Source of the DNA: Guadua angustifolia
Taxonomy: Eukaryota; Streptophyta; Magnoliopsida; Poales; Poaceae
Direction of reading: 5' to 3'
DNA length: 64,000 nt
NCBI GenBank assembly: GCA_036346375.1
Contig: CM070501.1
Location: 54,601,326 to 54,665,325 of the forward strand
Every line of letters begins with the position of its first letter. Within the stretch, counting starts at the first letter, position 1. Under the pieces are notes generated by a model, which saw only the letters and a program-made list of their open reading frames with translations, had not been told where the DNA came from and did not search any database. The translations under genes and the position numbers were made by a program. This document shows positions 1-12,028 of the stretch, in pieces.

Positions 1-128
1 CGCCGGCTTGGGGGGTTAGTGGTATGTATCTATTAAGGAATGTAGCGATGTGATCATAATATAAGTGCCATTTTGAGTTTGGATCCATGATGCAATGTTC
101 TTGCAGTGTTCAATTTTCTTACTTGCAG

Positions 129-784
129 TGCATGCTTATGAGATGGATCAATGATCCAGCTGTCGAGCGTAATATGCTGGGTGGTAAGTATATTTTTGCT
201 CCAATTTTCTGCTTAATTTGGTTATATAGGTTGAATCACGCATGCTGATCTGTTCGGTGTGGTCTGAATTCTGGGATGATGTTTTTGGTTGCTGGGAAGG
301 AGCAAATAATAAAAATTACTTTTTGGATGTTTGTTGATATGGCCTTGGATGTTGGAACTTGTGATTTGCTGTTTTGCAGTTGGTTGGCTCCTTTTAGTGG
401 GTTAAAGTGCTAAAAGTATGCGCTTATGGGCATGAGCATGAACTAACTAAACTTGCCGGTTTCTTTAAGCCGCCAGTTTGCTAATACATAAGAGCAAGAG
501 AAACCAATGTAATTTAGAGTTATCCACAAATAGCATTTTGTTTTTATTGATCCATTTTGTCAAGTATATTTCTTTTGCTTGTGCTTTTATATTTTTGAAC
601 AAGAAGATTAACCTCACTTTGGTCTGAAAATATCGATGTGCATTTGTTATCAGTCCAAAATACAGCTAAGTGGCACTAACCAGCAGCAAAGAAAAGATTG
701 AGATGCGGAAATCGCTTTTTCTCACTTTTGAGCTGAGCTGATCGCTTTTTCTTCTTTCCAGGGATATCCCAACTGCTCTTGTGA
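129..784 (+). CDS. Possible last two exons of an unidentified gene
   Basis: A 55-bp segment (129-183) is bounded by a good acceptor (TTCTTACTTGCAG) and a consensus donor (GTAAGTA), and reads open as CMLMRWINDPAVERNMLG. A second acceptor (TTTCCAG, ending at 761) would join in phase to a short tail, GISQLLL, with a stop at 782-784. The gene would continue to the left of the window. I do not recognise the protein. Splice signals and an open frame on so short an exon could be coincidence, so confidence is low. Confidence 0.25.
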
Positions 785-985
785 TCTTGCCATCCTTTTG
801 TGGATGCAATGAGGCCCAGATCAAATTAAACATAAACATGGACCATGGGCTAATGTACGGATAAATCTGGCCCCATGGCGTTTCTGCAGTTGTTTTCCTT
901 TTTGGACCGTGTTGTTCATTTGCATATTTTCTACCTGTACTTCTCTCACGGTTGTTGGCTTTTGCACAGCAACTCTTGCTACTTT
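184..985. other. Intron or intergenic stretch, no further gene seen
   Basis: AT-rich unique-looking sequence. If the two small exons are real, most of it is their intron (184-761) and 3' untranslated region. I see no repeat or reading frame I can support. Confidence 0.3.
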
Positions 986-1949
986 AATGGCAGGCATTAA
1001 CCGAAATAACGGACCGAATTAACTGATTATTTTAGTTTTTTTTCTTTCATGTTTCGGTTTAGTCTTTAACTCTCAGTAACCGAAAAACCAAACAATCGAT
1101 ATATGTTGTGTCCACTGCCTGCCCAAACCAACATAGAGCATAGATCGAACTCGCGGTCCACCAACCTCTCCTCTTCACATCAATGCCCCCCTCAAAACTA
1201 TCCCCACTCTTGTCACCACCCAACGGCTACGATTGATTCGACTCAGCAGAAACTCGGAAGGAGGGCGGTGGCGGCGACCAGATTTGGCCGTTGCGATAAT
1301 GAAGTCGATGAGGTGGCCTCGGCCGCGTGGTCCTTGGTGGTGCTCAACGATGACCATATCTGGTGTGTGGAGGCAGCGTAGTGGCGCTCGGCAGCCTCAT
1401 GAGGCGTCCGACGGTGGCGGGTCGCCTGTGTCGACCTTCTAGTTCCTACTCCACGCGCTCTGTTGCCTCATCTCACTCTTTCTCAGCTTCCGCTTCTCCC
1501 GACTCCTCTTCTTCCTGATCTTCTCCACTACCGTGCTCTACACCACCTCCTCCTCTACAATCCTCCACCATTTTCGGTATCAATCTCTAATAGAGTTTGA
1601 ATTTACTTAATCCTTACACCTACTGAAGATTATTTGAATATCTGGCCGCATATGTAGGCATATCCTAAATAATTACATGTTAACATTGCATTAGTGCTAT
1701 TGTAGGAAATTGGGGATTCTTATTTTTGTTCAATTTTTCATCATAATTTTGTTTTAATAGAAGCCAAGCATAGTTGCCTGTATGTACGAATATTTCTATG
1801 CAACTGTGTTTATCTTAGTTAACTGAAAGACCGAATTAATCAAACCAAAATATTTATGTTAATTATGTTTGGTTTTTTATTTTGGCTAAAGAAATTCGGC
1901 ATACAATTTTTAGAAACCAAATTATTTAAAAACCGAATAGTCACCCCTG
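986..1949. mobile_element. hAT-like element with 8-bp TSD and GC-rich interior
   Basis: The 8-bp sequence GCTACTTT occurs directly before (978-985) and after (1950-1957) this 964-bp block, which is the TSD length of hAT transposons. The right end reads, on the complement, CAGGGGTGACTATTCGG, and the left end contains CAGGCATTAACCG, so the terminal inverted repeats are imperfect. The outer parts are AT-rich with repeated ACCGAATTAA-type motifs. The middle (about 1150-1570) is GC-rich and looks like captured genic sequence, with only short frames (92 aa at most). No transposase is present, so the element would be non-autonomous. Confidence 0.45.
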
Positions 1950-2320
1950 GCTACTTTGGTCTAGTGGCAGATACCAATTCCACGTAGCTTCCGTACCTAC
2001 TCCCTCCGGTCTTCAAAAAGAAGACGTTTGAGGCTTTTCATTAGTCCTAAAATACTTGATGTTTAACAGTTTAAGAATTTTAAAGGTTTCTTGGTCATTT
2101 TTGTCCTCATCATTTAATTACTTCCTCCTTCCTTATGCTGGGCGCATGCAGGCGAGCCATTTTACTGCATGTACTTCGCCCTTTTGTTAGACAGGCATGC
2201 AGCTCACCTTTTGACTGGCCGTTTCTTTCTCATGAGCACCACCGTACCTTTGCCATGGACGGCTCCCTCGGCAATGCCCGCGGCTACCTCGTTGGCACCC
2301 AGGACAGCTACCTCGATGGC

Positions 2321-2754
2321 TGTCAGGATTCTAGTAACAGCGATTACGATTGTGACGAAAAATTGGATTCCAGAAGCTTCGCAGATAGAACAGGAAGGGG
2401 AAAGTAGGATCCTAAGCTGCGTTACTTTACTCTACTAGACTAGTTTTTGGAAATCATATCGTGATTCCATTTTCCCAGAGCGATCGGCTTTTATAGCCAA
2501 GTTCTTACAACGGTAAACTTCAGAGTAATTGAAAAGTGACGGTAAACAGTAAATTAAGGAAATTACATCACAGCCGTGATTACTACTTTCTTTCCTCATA
2601 CTTAGATGTTCTTTAACTTTTAACCAAGCAATCCTAACCCTCCATTCTCCTTATCATAGTCGGCAGCGCCAGGTTTTTGAATGTTGTCTTCCTTTCCAAG
2701 TGCTCTTCTACTCTTCTCCTTCTTTTCACCTTGCGCACACCACTGTCCCTGACA
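2321..2754 (-). repeat. 3' LTR of the Gypsy element
   Basis: A 434-bp LTR bounded by TGTCAGG and CCTGACA. It matches the split 5' LTR (7689-7720 plus 14437-14838, together also 434 bp) with only scattered differences, for example GATTCT against GATTCC near the start. The high identity indicates a fairly recent insertion. Confidence 0.92.
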
Positions 2755-2769
2755 ATTCCCCCTGCTCAA
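2755..2769 (-). other. Polypurine tract of the Gypsy element
   Basis: Directly inside the 3' LTR, the minus strand reads GAGCAGGGGGAAT. This is the purine-rich plus-strand primer expected immediately upstream of a 3' LTR. Confidence 0.7.
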
Positions 2770-2783
2770 GGCGTTGCTTGTCC

Positions 2784-4100
2784 TCAAGAAACAAAATGTG
2801 GAAAAGTGCTTCGGATAAAAGAGTAATCTTCCCATGTAGCATCAGCTGCCGACAGGTTTTGCCAATGAATCAGTAATTGAGCCACAGGAACTCCCTTCCT
2901 TGGTACTATCCGACGGTCAAGCACGGCTAGAGGTTCAGTTTTAAGCTGTCCATCTTCACAGACCAGCGGCAATCCTTTCATCGGTATTGCATGTCTTCCC
3001 AGGTGCTTCTTCAGTTGACTTACGTGAAAAACTGGGTGTATGCCAGCATCATCTGGAAGTTGCAACTTGTAAGCTACCTTTCCAACTCTTTCCAATATTC
3101 TAAATGGGCCATAGAATTTTGATCTCAGCTTTAATGATCCACATAAGCCAAAAGCATTTTGTTTGTACGGCTGTAACTTGAGGTAGACCATATCACCGAC
3201 CTCTAGAGTTCTTTCAGAGCGTTTTTGATCAGCAAAGTACTTGATTCGTTTTTGTGACTTGTGTAAAGTTTCTTTGATCTGTTGAATCATTTCCTCCTTC
3301 TGTTGGATTGTTACCTTTGCTTCTTCCGAAATGTTACAAGGAATAGAAAATTCTCCAATCTGAGCTGGTGGATAGCCATATAGAGCTTGGAATGGAGTCA
3401 GTTTAAGGGAGGTATGGTAATTGGTATAACTGCAAGAGATAACCAGTTGAACCATTCTCTAGGCTTAAGAAACACCATACTCCTGAGATAAGACTCTAGG
3501 CATTGGTTTACTCTCTCGGTTTGTCCATCACTCTATGGATGATAAGCCGTGCTTAATTTTAGCGAAACATTCATTGCTTTGAATATCTCCTTAAAGAACT
3601 TACTGGTAAAAGACACGATCTCTGTCGGTGACGATTGAAAGAGGCAAGCCATGCAGTTTCCACACATTATCAATAAACAGTTTCACTACTTGTTCGACCG
3701 AATAAGGATGAGATAAACCAATGAAATGAGCATATTTAGTGAACCTGTCCACAACTACTAAGATCACATCTCTTCCTTGCGATTTAGGCAAGCCCTCAAT
3801 GAAATCCATAGTGATATGCGTCCAAGCTATATCCGGCACTTCAAGGGGATCTAACAGTCCAGGAATATGCAAATTTTCAGATTTAGTTATTTGACACACT
3901 GGGCACTCATTAACTAAGAGTTCCACATTTCTTTTGAGATTCGACCAATAGAATAATTTTTTAACTCTGTGATACGTAGCTCTTATACCAAAATGCCCTC
4001 CAAAACTGGATTTGTGGAAGTCTTCCAAGATTCTTTGCCTCAAGTTACCCTTTTCTCCGACATAGACCCTGCCTTTGAACCTCAATAACCCAGCCACCAT
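2784..4100 (-). pseudogene. Gypsy integrase and chromodomain, broken frame
   Basis: The first part (4100 down to 3600) has the integrase zinc-binding H-H-C-C pattern (FHKSSFGGHFG, then NECPVCQ) and catalytic-core motifs around MDFIEGLPKS and SIVTDRDRVF. A stop at 3600-3602 and a damaged 120-bp stretch follow. The frame then resumes at about 3455 with the integrase C-terminal region (LEVGDMVYLKL, HPVFHVSQLKKHLG). It ends in a chromodomain-like module (LLIHWQNLSAADATWEDYSF) before a stop at 2784. The missing segment includes the region expected to hold the third catalytic acid, so the integrase cannot be functional. Confidence 0.88.
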
Positions 4101-5959
4101 GGAAAATTTGGCATTTTGTCCACCCGCAGTTTAACCCCCTGCAATATGTGCTTACTATATTCATCATCCACATAACTTTCTTTAACTTCTTTAATCCATT
4201 CGGGCAAAACAGTGGCAATGGCTAGACAGGTCTGTTCTGGAGCTGGATTGGAACTATCTCTTCTTGATAAAGCATCAGCAGCAGTGTTCTCTTTGCCTTT
4301 CTTATATTCTACTTGATAATCGAATTCTAGCAATTTAAGCATGAGTTTGTATTGTATACGTTCATTTAGCCGTTGGGAGGTGATATATTTTAAGCTCTTT
4401 TGATCTGTTCTAATGATTAATGTCCCTCCCCAAAAATAATGTCTCCATCTTTTCAATGCCTCTAGGATGGCCATAGCCTCTTTGTCATACACCGACAAGG
4501 CTGCAGCTCTAGTGCCCAACACTTTACTGAAGTATGCTATCGGTTGTCCTGACTGCATTAGAACTCCCCCAATTCCAGTTCCGCAGGCATCGGTTTCAAT
4601 TATAAAAGCCTTTTTGAAGTCTGGAAGCGCAAGCACAAGACAGCTAGTCATAATCTTTTTAAGCCGTTCAAACGCTTGGGTTTGATTTTCTCCCCATTGC
4701 CATGCATCTTTCTTCAGCATATCAAATAATGGCTTGCAAATCTCTCCATAACCCTTAATGAATCTCCTATAATAGCCAGTTAATCCCAAAAAACCCCTGA
4801 GTTGAGTGGTATTGCTCGGTTTAGGCCACATGAGAACATCCGCGATCTTCTTAGGATCTGTTGCTACACCTTCCCCACTAATTATATGCCCCAAATATTC
4901 AACTTTTGAAGTGGCAAATGTACATTTGTTGAGTTTTACTCTTAGCTGATTTTCTTGCAACACTGTCATTACTGCCTTGATATGCTCCTTGTGCTCATCA
5001 CGGTTACCACTGTATATAAGAATGTCATAAAAAAAGACAAGGACAAACCTTCTCAAATATTTGGAAAAAATATTGTTCATCAAGGATTGGAAGGTAGCAG
5101 GAGCATTAGAAAGACCGAATGGCATAACCAAATATTCGTAATGGCCAAGATGGGTTTTGAAAGCGGTCTTATGAACGTCTTCTTCCTTCATCCTAATCTG
5201 ATGATAACCCGACCTTAAGTCCAATTTGGTGAAGATGTTTGCTCCATGCAACTCATCCAACAGGTCTTCAATCACGGGCATGGGGAATTTGTTTTTAATC
5301 GTCATTGCATTCAACTGACGATAATCGACGCATAGTCTCCACGATCCATCCTTTTTCCTTACCATGACTGCAGGTGAAGCATACGGGCTGATACTGTCTC
5401 TGATCTCGTTGCTTTCCAGTAATTGCCGGATAATCTCTTCCATTGCATTCTTTTGGTAGTGGGGAATCTTGTAGGGTCTCAAATTAGGAGGATCTTTTCC
5501 CTCTTTTAAGTGTATTGCGTGATCACAGGATCTTTTTGGTGGCAGCCCCTTTGGTTCCTTCAGCACTTCAGTAAACTACTGCAAAATTACTCTTATATCT
5601 TCTGGAACTTCTTGCTCTGGTGTATCTTCCAGCTCTGTTAATGCTTGTACCTTGATTACACAACCCATCACTCCTTTTGTCATCATTTTTTCCAGTTTAG
5701 CTGCACTTATACTGCAATTAGTTGAAGTGTTTGCTAAGTCCTGAAAGTATACAACCCGACCTCCTTTAGTAATTGTCAACTTCCTTTGCTTTAAGTCCAA
5801 TCCGATTGGACTATATTGGAAGATCCAATCGGCCCCCAAAATGATATCATAACTCTTCAGTGCCAATAGCTTGAAAGTGTTGCAGAACTTCTCCCCTTGG
5901 ATTACATACTGCAAGCTTTCCACTTGAGCGTCGGTGCGCAATTCACCACCCCCAGCCAC
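4082..5959 (-). pseudogene. Gypsy protease tail, reverse transcriptase and RNase H, with mutations
   Basis: From 5959 the frame gives the protease tail (SYDIILGADWIFQYSPIGLD), then an in-frame stop at 5576-5578. The reverse transcriptase follows (WRLCVDYRQLN, FTKLDLRSGYHQIRMKE, MPFGLSNAPATFQSLMN). The active-site motif reads FFYDILIYS where the family has FFDDILIYS, so one of the two catalytic aspartates is a tyrosine. RNase H follows (IIETDACGTGIGGVLMQ, LSVYDKEAMAILEAL, TAADALSRRD). The frame is lost by a shift near 4100, overlapping the integrase frame. These are established Ty3/Gypsy landmarks; the enzyme is predicted dead. Confidence 0.9.
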
Positions 5960-7515
5960 AGCTTATAGTCAGTCTTAATTGCCCATTCATAATCCAAAAA
6001 GGAATTGGTACTACCACTATCCACCAGAGCTACTGCCATTCTTCCAGCAATTTTGGTGATCAAAGTGAAGGTTGCCGGCCCCAACATGCCTTTGACTGCA
6101 TGCTGTGAGATCATCATCAATTGTTCAGTGGGAATTTGCTCTTCTACAACCCCCGGGCTGCCAGGAGCCGACACAAACTCAGGTTCAACAGCTGCTTCCT
6201 GAGTTTGAATTTCCTCCTCCTCTTCTTCTCCCTTCATAATCAATGCATGTAGAGCCCTCTTCACTTTGCATTTATGAGCTGGATTCCATGGTTCCTTGCA
6301 GTACCAGCAGAGATTTTTGTTCTTTTCCTCATTCTGAGTTTGTCCCATTTGACCTAGTTCTTTCTGAGCAGTTGCCCTAAAATTGTTCTGATTCATCTTG
6401 TTCAGTCCAACATTGTACTTGTTCTTGTTAAAGACCCCCAGAGTTGGTGTTTTTCTAGCAAGTGCTGCTTTTTCATAAACTCTTGCATACCAGTAACACT
6501 CCATCAGGCTTTGTGGGCGTTGACTGCATACTTGGTACTTAATATCTCCCTTTAATCCACTAATGAAGCAGCTCAACAAGAAGTGTTCTTTTAGATAAGA
6601 GTGATCCCTCTTCACTAACGCCACACATTCTTCAAATCTGTCGATATAATTGGCTACTATAGTTTGCTGCTTAATGTTTAATAAGCCTTCCACCGCATCA
6701 TGTGCGTTTGCCTCGGAAAAGCGATCACAAACCATAGCACAGAATTGAGGCCAACTAATAACATGCACTGGAATGCCAACACCCTTAAACCAAGTAGCTG
6801 CTCTACCAGTCAGATGAGCGGTCGCCAAATTCACCCATTGATCATGCGGTGTGCCAAATATTTCAAAGAATTTTTCACATAGCTTTAACCAATTCATCAC
6901 ATCATCACCTTCAAACAGTGGTATTTCTAGACGAGGACCCTTAATCACAGCTTCTGCATAATGGTTTTGATTACTGGGCTCGCCTATGTATTGGTTCGTG
7001 GGGGCGTCAAACCACTGGACTCCTTGATTTGAAGGCCTAACTCCATAGTTATTCCACACATTCACAGATGGTCTGTTAGATGAGTTCCTTTCAAATATTT
7101 GAGTGTTTTGCCCCAATCCAACACCTCTCATATTCATGTGATTACCATTGTTATGAAGTCCAGATGGTTCTACAATATGATCATTCCCCATTTAAACATT
7201 ATACCCTTCCCCATGTGTTATATTCTCGATCTGAGTAGGAAAATTTACATTTGTAACTCTACTTGTTTCTTGAAGCCTACCTGACTCCTGTTCCTGAGCT
7301 CCAAATTCAGATAATTGAGACATTCCAACTCGGCCAGAACGACTCACCTCTGGTTGTGGTACTGGTAAAATAGGGCTCTGTGTACAAATCTTTTTCAGCA
7401 TCTCCTTCATCTCAGCAAACTCCGATCTCAAGTTCTTCAGATCGGCCAAATCTTCTTTGATGACAGATATTTCCGCACGTACCTCATTTAAATCCTCCTG
7501 TCCACCCATGATCAA
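5902..7515 (-). pseudogene. Gypsy gag with zinc knuckle and protease start
   Basis: The gag frame starts at 7515 with a coiled-coil-like region (MIMGGQEDLNEVRAEISVIK), meets an in-frame TAA at 7192-7194 and continues in the same frame from an ATG at 7191. It contains the retrotransposon gag region (FEGDDVMNWLKLCEKFFE, CFISGLKGDIKYQV), a zinc knuckle (CWYCKEPWNPAHKCK) and the aspartic protease active site (ALVDSGSTNSF). A frameshift near 5950 moves the rest of the protease into the next frame. The single nonsense codon and single frameshift fit a young but inactive copy. Confidence 0.88.
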
Positions 7516-7675
7516 TTTCAGTAGAGCACTCGAGGGATTTTACTAGCGTCACAACGCCAACCTCAAGCTCTTCCGGTCTTCTGAGTCCGATTCGGCGTGG
7601 AGATTTTACAGCTGCGATTTGTGAATCACTCCAACCCACACCAATCGCACCACCAAATCGCCAAGGATAGAGTGA

Positions 7676-7686
7676 GCTCTGATACC
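7676..7686 (-). other. Primer binding site of the Gypsy element
   Basis: Next to the 5' LTR the minus strand reads AAAGGTATCAGAGCTC. It contains GGTATCAGAGC, the core complementary to the 3' end of plant initiator-Met tRNA used by many Gypsy elements. A 2-base offset separates it from the LTR. Confidence 0.75.
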
Positions 7687-7688
7687 TT

Positions 7689-7720
7689 TGTCAGGATTCC
7701 AGTAACAGCGATTACGATTG
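7689..7720 (-). repeat. First 32 bp of the Gypsy 5' LTR, broken by a nested element
   Basis: TGTCAGGATTCC... through ...GATTG matches the first 32 bp of the 3' LTR. It is then interrupted by the nested LTR element. The rest of this LTR resumes at 14437 after the duplicated GATTG. Confidence 0.9.
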
Positions 7721-8785
7721 TGGCGAATACTCATACCAGGGGTACCCCACAACAAAGTATACATGATCGTATTTCTCTCAGTCATCCGGGCTCAGAACCC
7801 GAATCAGCGATGCTGCCGAAGGCTGGAGAGGGTATTACCTGAGTCTCCGTCCCCACAGCAAGATGGGATTATCATTGAATATTGATTGGATCACCAAATA
7901 GACCATCTTGGGCCCGGCCTTAGTCCCAAGGGGTCACGAAGGACCCTCAGCGTCGACCAGGCCTCCCAGGGGCGCTCCGACTTGGTCACTGGTCAGGCGC
8001 CCCCGCAGGCCCCAACCAAGCCAGGGTCGGAGCCCCAAAGAGCTCCAGCTTGACGGCCTCCGCCACATCACCGGTCGGCACCAAGCCGGTCACCTGCCCC
8101 ATGGACACGACGACTATGCCGGAGCAGGTGGCTCCTTCCCAAAGTGGCCAGGGGGCCGCTAAGTCAAGCACCCGTCCACTCGCCCCGTCAGGTACAGTGA
8201 AGAAGCGCGCTCCAACCCAAGGCGGTGCCAAGGCACAGCATAGACGGCGTCAGCATCTGACAAGCAAGTACAGGGCAGGCGCGCGCCTTTCCAATGAAGT
8301 ACCGTCCATTGTGTCTACCAACCCGGCATGGGTAAACAAAGAACCCGTCATCACGGGACCAAGACCAAGACTCGTATGTAGCATACCCCTACCTCTTTTC
8401 TCTAAATTTTCGTGTAACCTGCCCCCTCCGACTATATAAAGGGAGGCAGGGTCCCCGGCAGCGGGGCGAACTCTCTTTTTCTCCATATCCCATCTCGCTT
8501 GCTCTCCTGACCCGGGCGATCGTTTGAGGCTCCAGAGCTTCCCCGTTCGGACGAGCGCTAGGGGCCTGCCCTTAGCTCTCGCATGTAATCTACTCTACTC
8601 TAAGCAACGAGATCCACCACCACAAACTGGAAGTAGGGACGTTCGGCCCAAACCTATATAATCTGAGACTCCTCGGCCCAATTCAGTGTTCATCCGAGGC
8701 TTCTTTAGCCTAACCATTCGAGGAGAGGGGGCGCGTGATCCCCTATACTTACAAATTTACTTGCCGGTTATGCGAAACAACAACA
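7721..8785 (+). repeat. LTR1 of the nested element
   Basis: A 1065-bp LTR with a TATA motif (CTATATAAAGGGAGGCAGGG near 8432) about 350 bp before its end. It matches LTR2 (13372-14431) and the solo LTR at 31942-33045. The solo LTR agrees better with this copy than with LTR2 at several indel sites, for example TACCCCACA. Confidence 0.88.
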
Positions 8786-9395
8786 GTTGGCGCGCCAGGT
8801 AGGGGGGCTTCTGCGCGTCATCTCCGTGATCTCCGGATTCCCATTTCCCTCCTCGATGGTCTTCTTCACCGGCGACGGCGCGAACTCGACGATACGTTCG
8901 CGCCAGGAGCGGAGTTCGCTTCGCCGTCGCAGGGGGAGGTTTGTCCTCGACCCAGCCACTCCCCAGGCTTGCCGCGCGGAGCTTCGGCGGCGACGTGAGC
9001 AGCTGGAGGCCCCAAAAGGCCAGGCTTGGCGAACTCCAGGATGATCTGGAGCAGCGTCGGCCCCAGCCTTCACGTGCGCCCTGCGCGCACGTCGGGTTCA
9101 CCTCCAACTGGCCAAGGGGTCGCGCGGTCCTCCTCGCTTCCCCTGCGAGGGCCAGAGCGTTGCTGCAGCGGCGGCACTTCTTCGAGGCATCCCTGGGCCA
9201 GGGAACCAAGACTGGATCATGCAGGCCTCGGAGCCTAATAGCGCCCGCGCGACACTATCCGATCGGGGACCTTCGTCTTCGACCTCTACGCGCCTTCAGA
9301 TCGGCTGGGCCCGTCGACTTGGCGCCCAACCGAGTCACCAGGCGTGACCATCCCGACTGTCGGCTGGTCGGGCACGGAACCACTGTGCCGGCCGC

Positions 9396-9640
9396 ATAGA
9401 ATGCTAAGGAATCAGCAGGTCTTTATCTCGAAATTGCATCCTTGCATACCCGCTTGAGGTGGCGTCCCGACCGGCCATCGGACCCCTTGCAAACGGTAAC
9501 CCTCTCGACCCGAGTACTACGGCCTACGCCCCTGCGGCTACGGTTGCGAAGTAGTACTGCGTGGAAGAAGGGAGTGCCCGCGCGAGACGATCCGTGGTCA
9601 ACGGGACACGTTTTTTGAACATCAATCCCTCAGCATCTTT
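9396..9640. repeat. Diverged copy of the internal tandem repeat
   Basis: It contains GGTAACCCTCTCGACCCGAG, ACTACGGCCTACGCCCC and GGCTACGGTTGCGAAGTAGT, matching the repeat units at 11440-11830. It is separated from them by the antisense frame at 9897-10640. Confidence 0.6.
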
Positions 9641-9896
9641 TACGTCTTCCCCTAGATACTAACACTCCGACCCATGCTTTCGCAACCCCGGTGGTGCCTA
9701 GAAAGCTATGGTCGCTCGATGAGTGTTCATTACGGCGAAGAAATGTAAAGTATCTAGCAAAATCCCCTAAGTTCATAGCATGGAATATGTACATGCATTG
9801 CGCCCCCCCGGAAGCAAAAAGTGAGTCGCAGCAACCGAAGCTTATCCGGTAAGTCGTCATTGTCCTCGAGTCGTCATTTGCTCACCTCGACCGCGA

Positions 9897-10640
9897 CTAG
9901 CCTCGCCACCATCTCGTGGCCGGCCAAGACTCTGCCGTCCGCGCGTCCTTCGACCCGCCAATGGTCGCGGTCGGTCGAAGGAGGCATTGCGGCCGCACAA
10001 CTGTGAAAGACATACTCGCCACGGATACGGCGACCTCCCTTCCCTCGCGAGCCGAACGCTCGTGTAAGATGTGGGGTAGGTCGGCAGACGCGTTAACGCC
10101 GCAGGACAAGCCAAGGGCATAGTGCAGCTCGTTGCGCTCCGACGGCTCCTGCAGCTCCACCCCCAGTGGCCTGAAACTTCTGGCCATACTCTCGAAGGCC
10201 GGACCCAGCACGTTCATGAGATCATCGCGTAGGTTCCAACGTTCCTCCTGCACCTTGGCCAGTTCTTCCTCTGCGGCACCGGCTCGGAACCGCAGCGCCC
10301 ACACCTCCTCACGCGTCTTGGAGAGCTTCCCTTCCAGGGCTCGGATCCAGGCTCGCTGCCATAACATCTCCGCTTTCTGGGCGGCGTCTGCTGCGGCCCG
10401 GATTTGCAAGGAGGCCTCTAGCCGCGTCACTACGGACGCGGTTCGGGCTCCGGAGAGACCACCCGGGGCGGCCGGAGGAGCATCAGGAGCAGCCCCGGCG
10501 GTGCCCGCTTCCCCCGCCGGAGCGGTCGTCATGAATGCCGCTGACGGACGACCTGATCCCGAGCCGGAGGCCCTGGGATGGAGAAGGAAAAAGCTCGGCG
10601 TCAGCAAGATCGGAGCCGAAACCACCTCGACATCAGGCAA
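9897..10640 (-). CDS. Antisense coiled-coil frame in the nested LTR element
   Basis: A 247-aa frame on the strand opposite to the element. It has an Ala/Pro-rich N-terminal third (residues about 35-65), then a heptad-rich coiled coil (about 70-150, with KLSKTREEVWALRF and EEELAKVQEERWNLRDDL). No catalytic motif is visible. Antisense coiled-coil proteins, often next to a 'putative gypsy type transposon' domain, are typical of large non-autonomous grass LTR elements. Function is unknown. It may be a downstream exon of the same antisense gene as the frames at 12.0-13.25 kb. Confidence 0.5.
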   Translation of the reverse strand: MPDVEVVSAPILLTPSFFLLHPRASGSGSGRPSAAFMTTAPAGEAGTAGAAPDAPPAAPGGLSGARTASVVTRLEASLQIRAAADAAQKAEMLWQRAWIRALEGKLSKTREEVWALRFRAGAAEEELAKVQEERWNLRDDLMNVLGPAFESMARSFRPLGVELQEPSERNELHYALGLSCGVNASADLPHILHERSAREGREVAVSVASMSFTVVRPQCLLRPTATIGGSKDARTAESWPATRWWRG

Positions 10641-11399
10641 AAAGGCTCACTCCGCAATGGGGTCCCTAATGCGGAAGGTCGACAAGGGCAGCGCGAGCCC
10701 CCCTCTTCTCGCGCGTGATGGCGACCGGGCAAGGGAGCGGGATCTCTTGGGGTCCGACCCCAGGGGGTCCGCCGTTGCTTCCCGTTTCCCGGACCGCCGA
10801 TCGTCACCCCCGCTCGCCATCGCTGCTCGAAGTTTGCTAACTCCCCTTCTCCCGCGTCACGTAAGGACGAAAGGAGAATGGGAGAGCGGAAAGAATAACT
10901 GCGCATGTTTGCTCCTCTGCGTCATATTTATATGCGCAGGGCGGAGCGAGCGAGGCGGACGTTGTCCCGGGCGACGCACCGCACGCGCATTAACTGCACG
11001 TCCCGCGCGACGGGACGTGCTCTGTCTACACCCCTCGCCTCACATTAAAATGCGATGGGACGGTTGGGGACGAAGGACGCCTGTCTTGCGACGAAGAAGA
11101 GAGGCGACTCTTCGATTTCCGTTCCGGCTCAGGCTGACTGCGTCGACAGTCGACGCGAAGCAACGTCTAGATGGGCCGCGGCGGCCCCGAATGGATTGGG
11201 GGCCCGGTAGAAGAAGCCGCACCGACGGAAGGCTGAGTAAAGGACCCAACCGCCGCAGCACCTCCTGCATCCAAAATAAAAGTTAAGGCAATCTTTTTCT
11301 TAAGAGTGCTTCCGCATTCGTTTTTCCACTTCGAGTCCAAGCGTTGTGAAGCGATCACAAGCTCGGTCCACACACCCCGCTCGGGGGCTTCGAGCTCAC

Positions 11400-11830
11400 A
11401 CACTTTTTCGGGTCAGATGACCCGGTCGGCTATTGGGTCCTCCTTAGCGGTAACCCTCTCGACCCGAAGCACTACGGCCTACGCCCCAGTGGCTACGGTT
11501 GCGAAGTAGTGCCTTGCGGAAGAAGGAAGTTCCCACGAGGTGCAACTTATAGTTGGTCAGAAACACTCCTCTCCCGCGCAAGTGTAGATGAGCGATTTGC
11601 GCCTAAGTGCCCACACTCACACGGGTCGGATGACTCGGTTAGCTATGGGTTCCCCCCTAGCAGTAACTCTTTCGACCCAAACACTACGGCCTCGCCCGGT
11701 ACACTGATTAAGTAAGTAATGTTTTGCGGAAGAAAGAATTACCCATAGCATACAACCCATAGCTGGTCGGGAACACTCCTGTCCCGTGGCGAGTATAAGC
11801 GAACATTTTGCTTCTTAGGTCCCAGCTCCT
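11400..11830. repeat. Tandem repeats of about 205 bp inside the nested element
   Basis: Two adjacent degenerate units share TCGGATGACTCGGTTAGCTA-like, GGTAACCCTCTCGACCC, CACTACGGCCT, TTGCGGAAGAA and TGGTC(A/G)G(A/G)AACACTCCT blocks in the same order. A third relative lies at 9480-9600. Such repeats are common in the internal region of non-autonomous LTR elements. Confidence 0.65.
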
Positions 11831-12028
11831 ATTTCGAGTCTCCATCAAAGGTATTAACATGACGACCTACGCTTGCATAAACCTCTGCGGTTTCTAAAGC
11901 TATGGCCATCGAAATGTTTATCATCTTTGGGAGGCACGAAAAAGGGGAGGGCCTATGGACTGGCCCGACCGGCTAAAAATGTCAGTTCATTACAAGACAA
12001 AATTATTACAAAAACCAAAATGATCAAC

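Noticed and set aside
10132..11286. 384-aa plus-strand frame inside the nested LTR element
   Set aside because: Ser/Arg/Ala-rich composition and lack of any domain. It is the complement of the coiled-coil frame and of GC-rich spacer.
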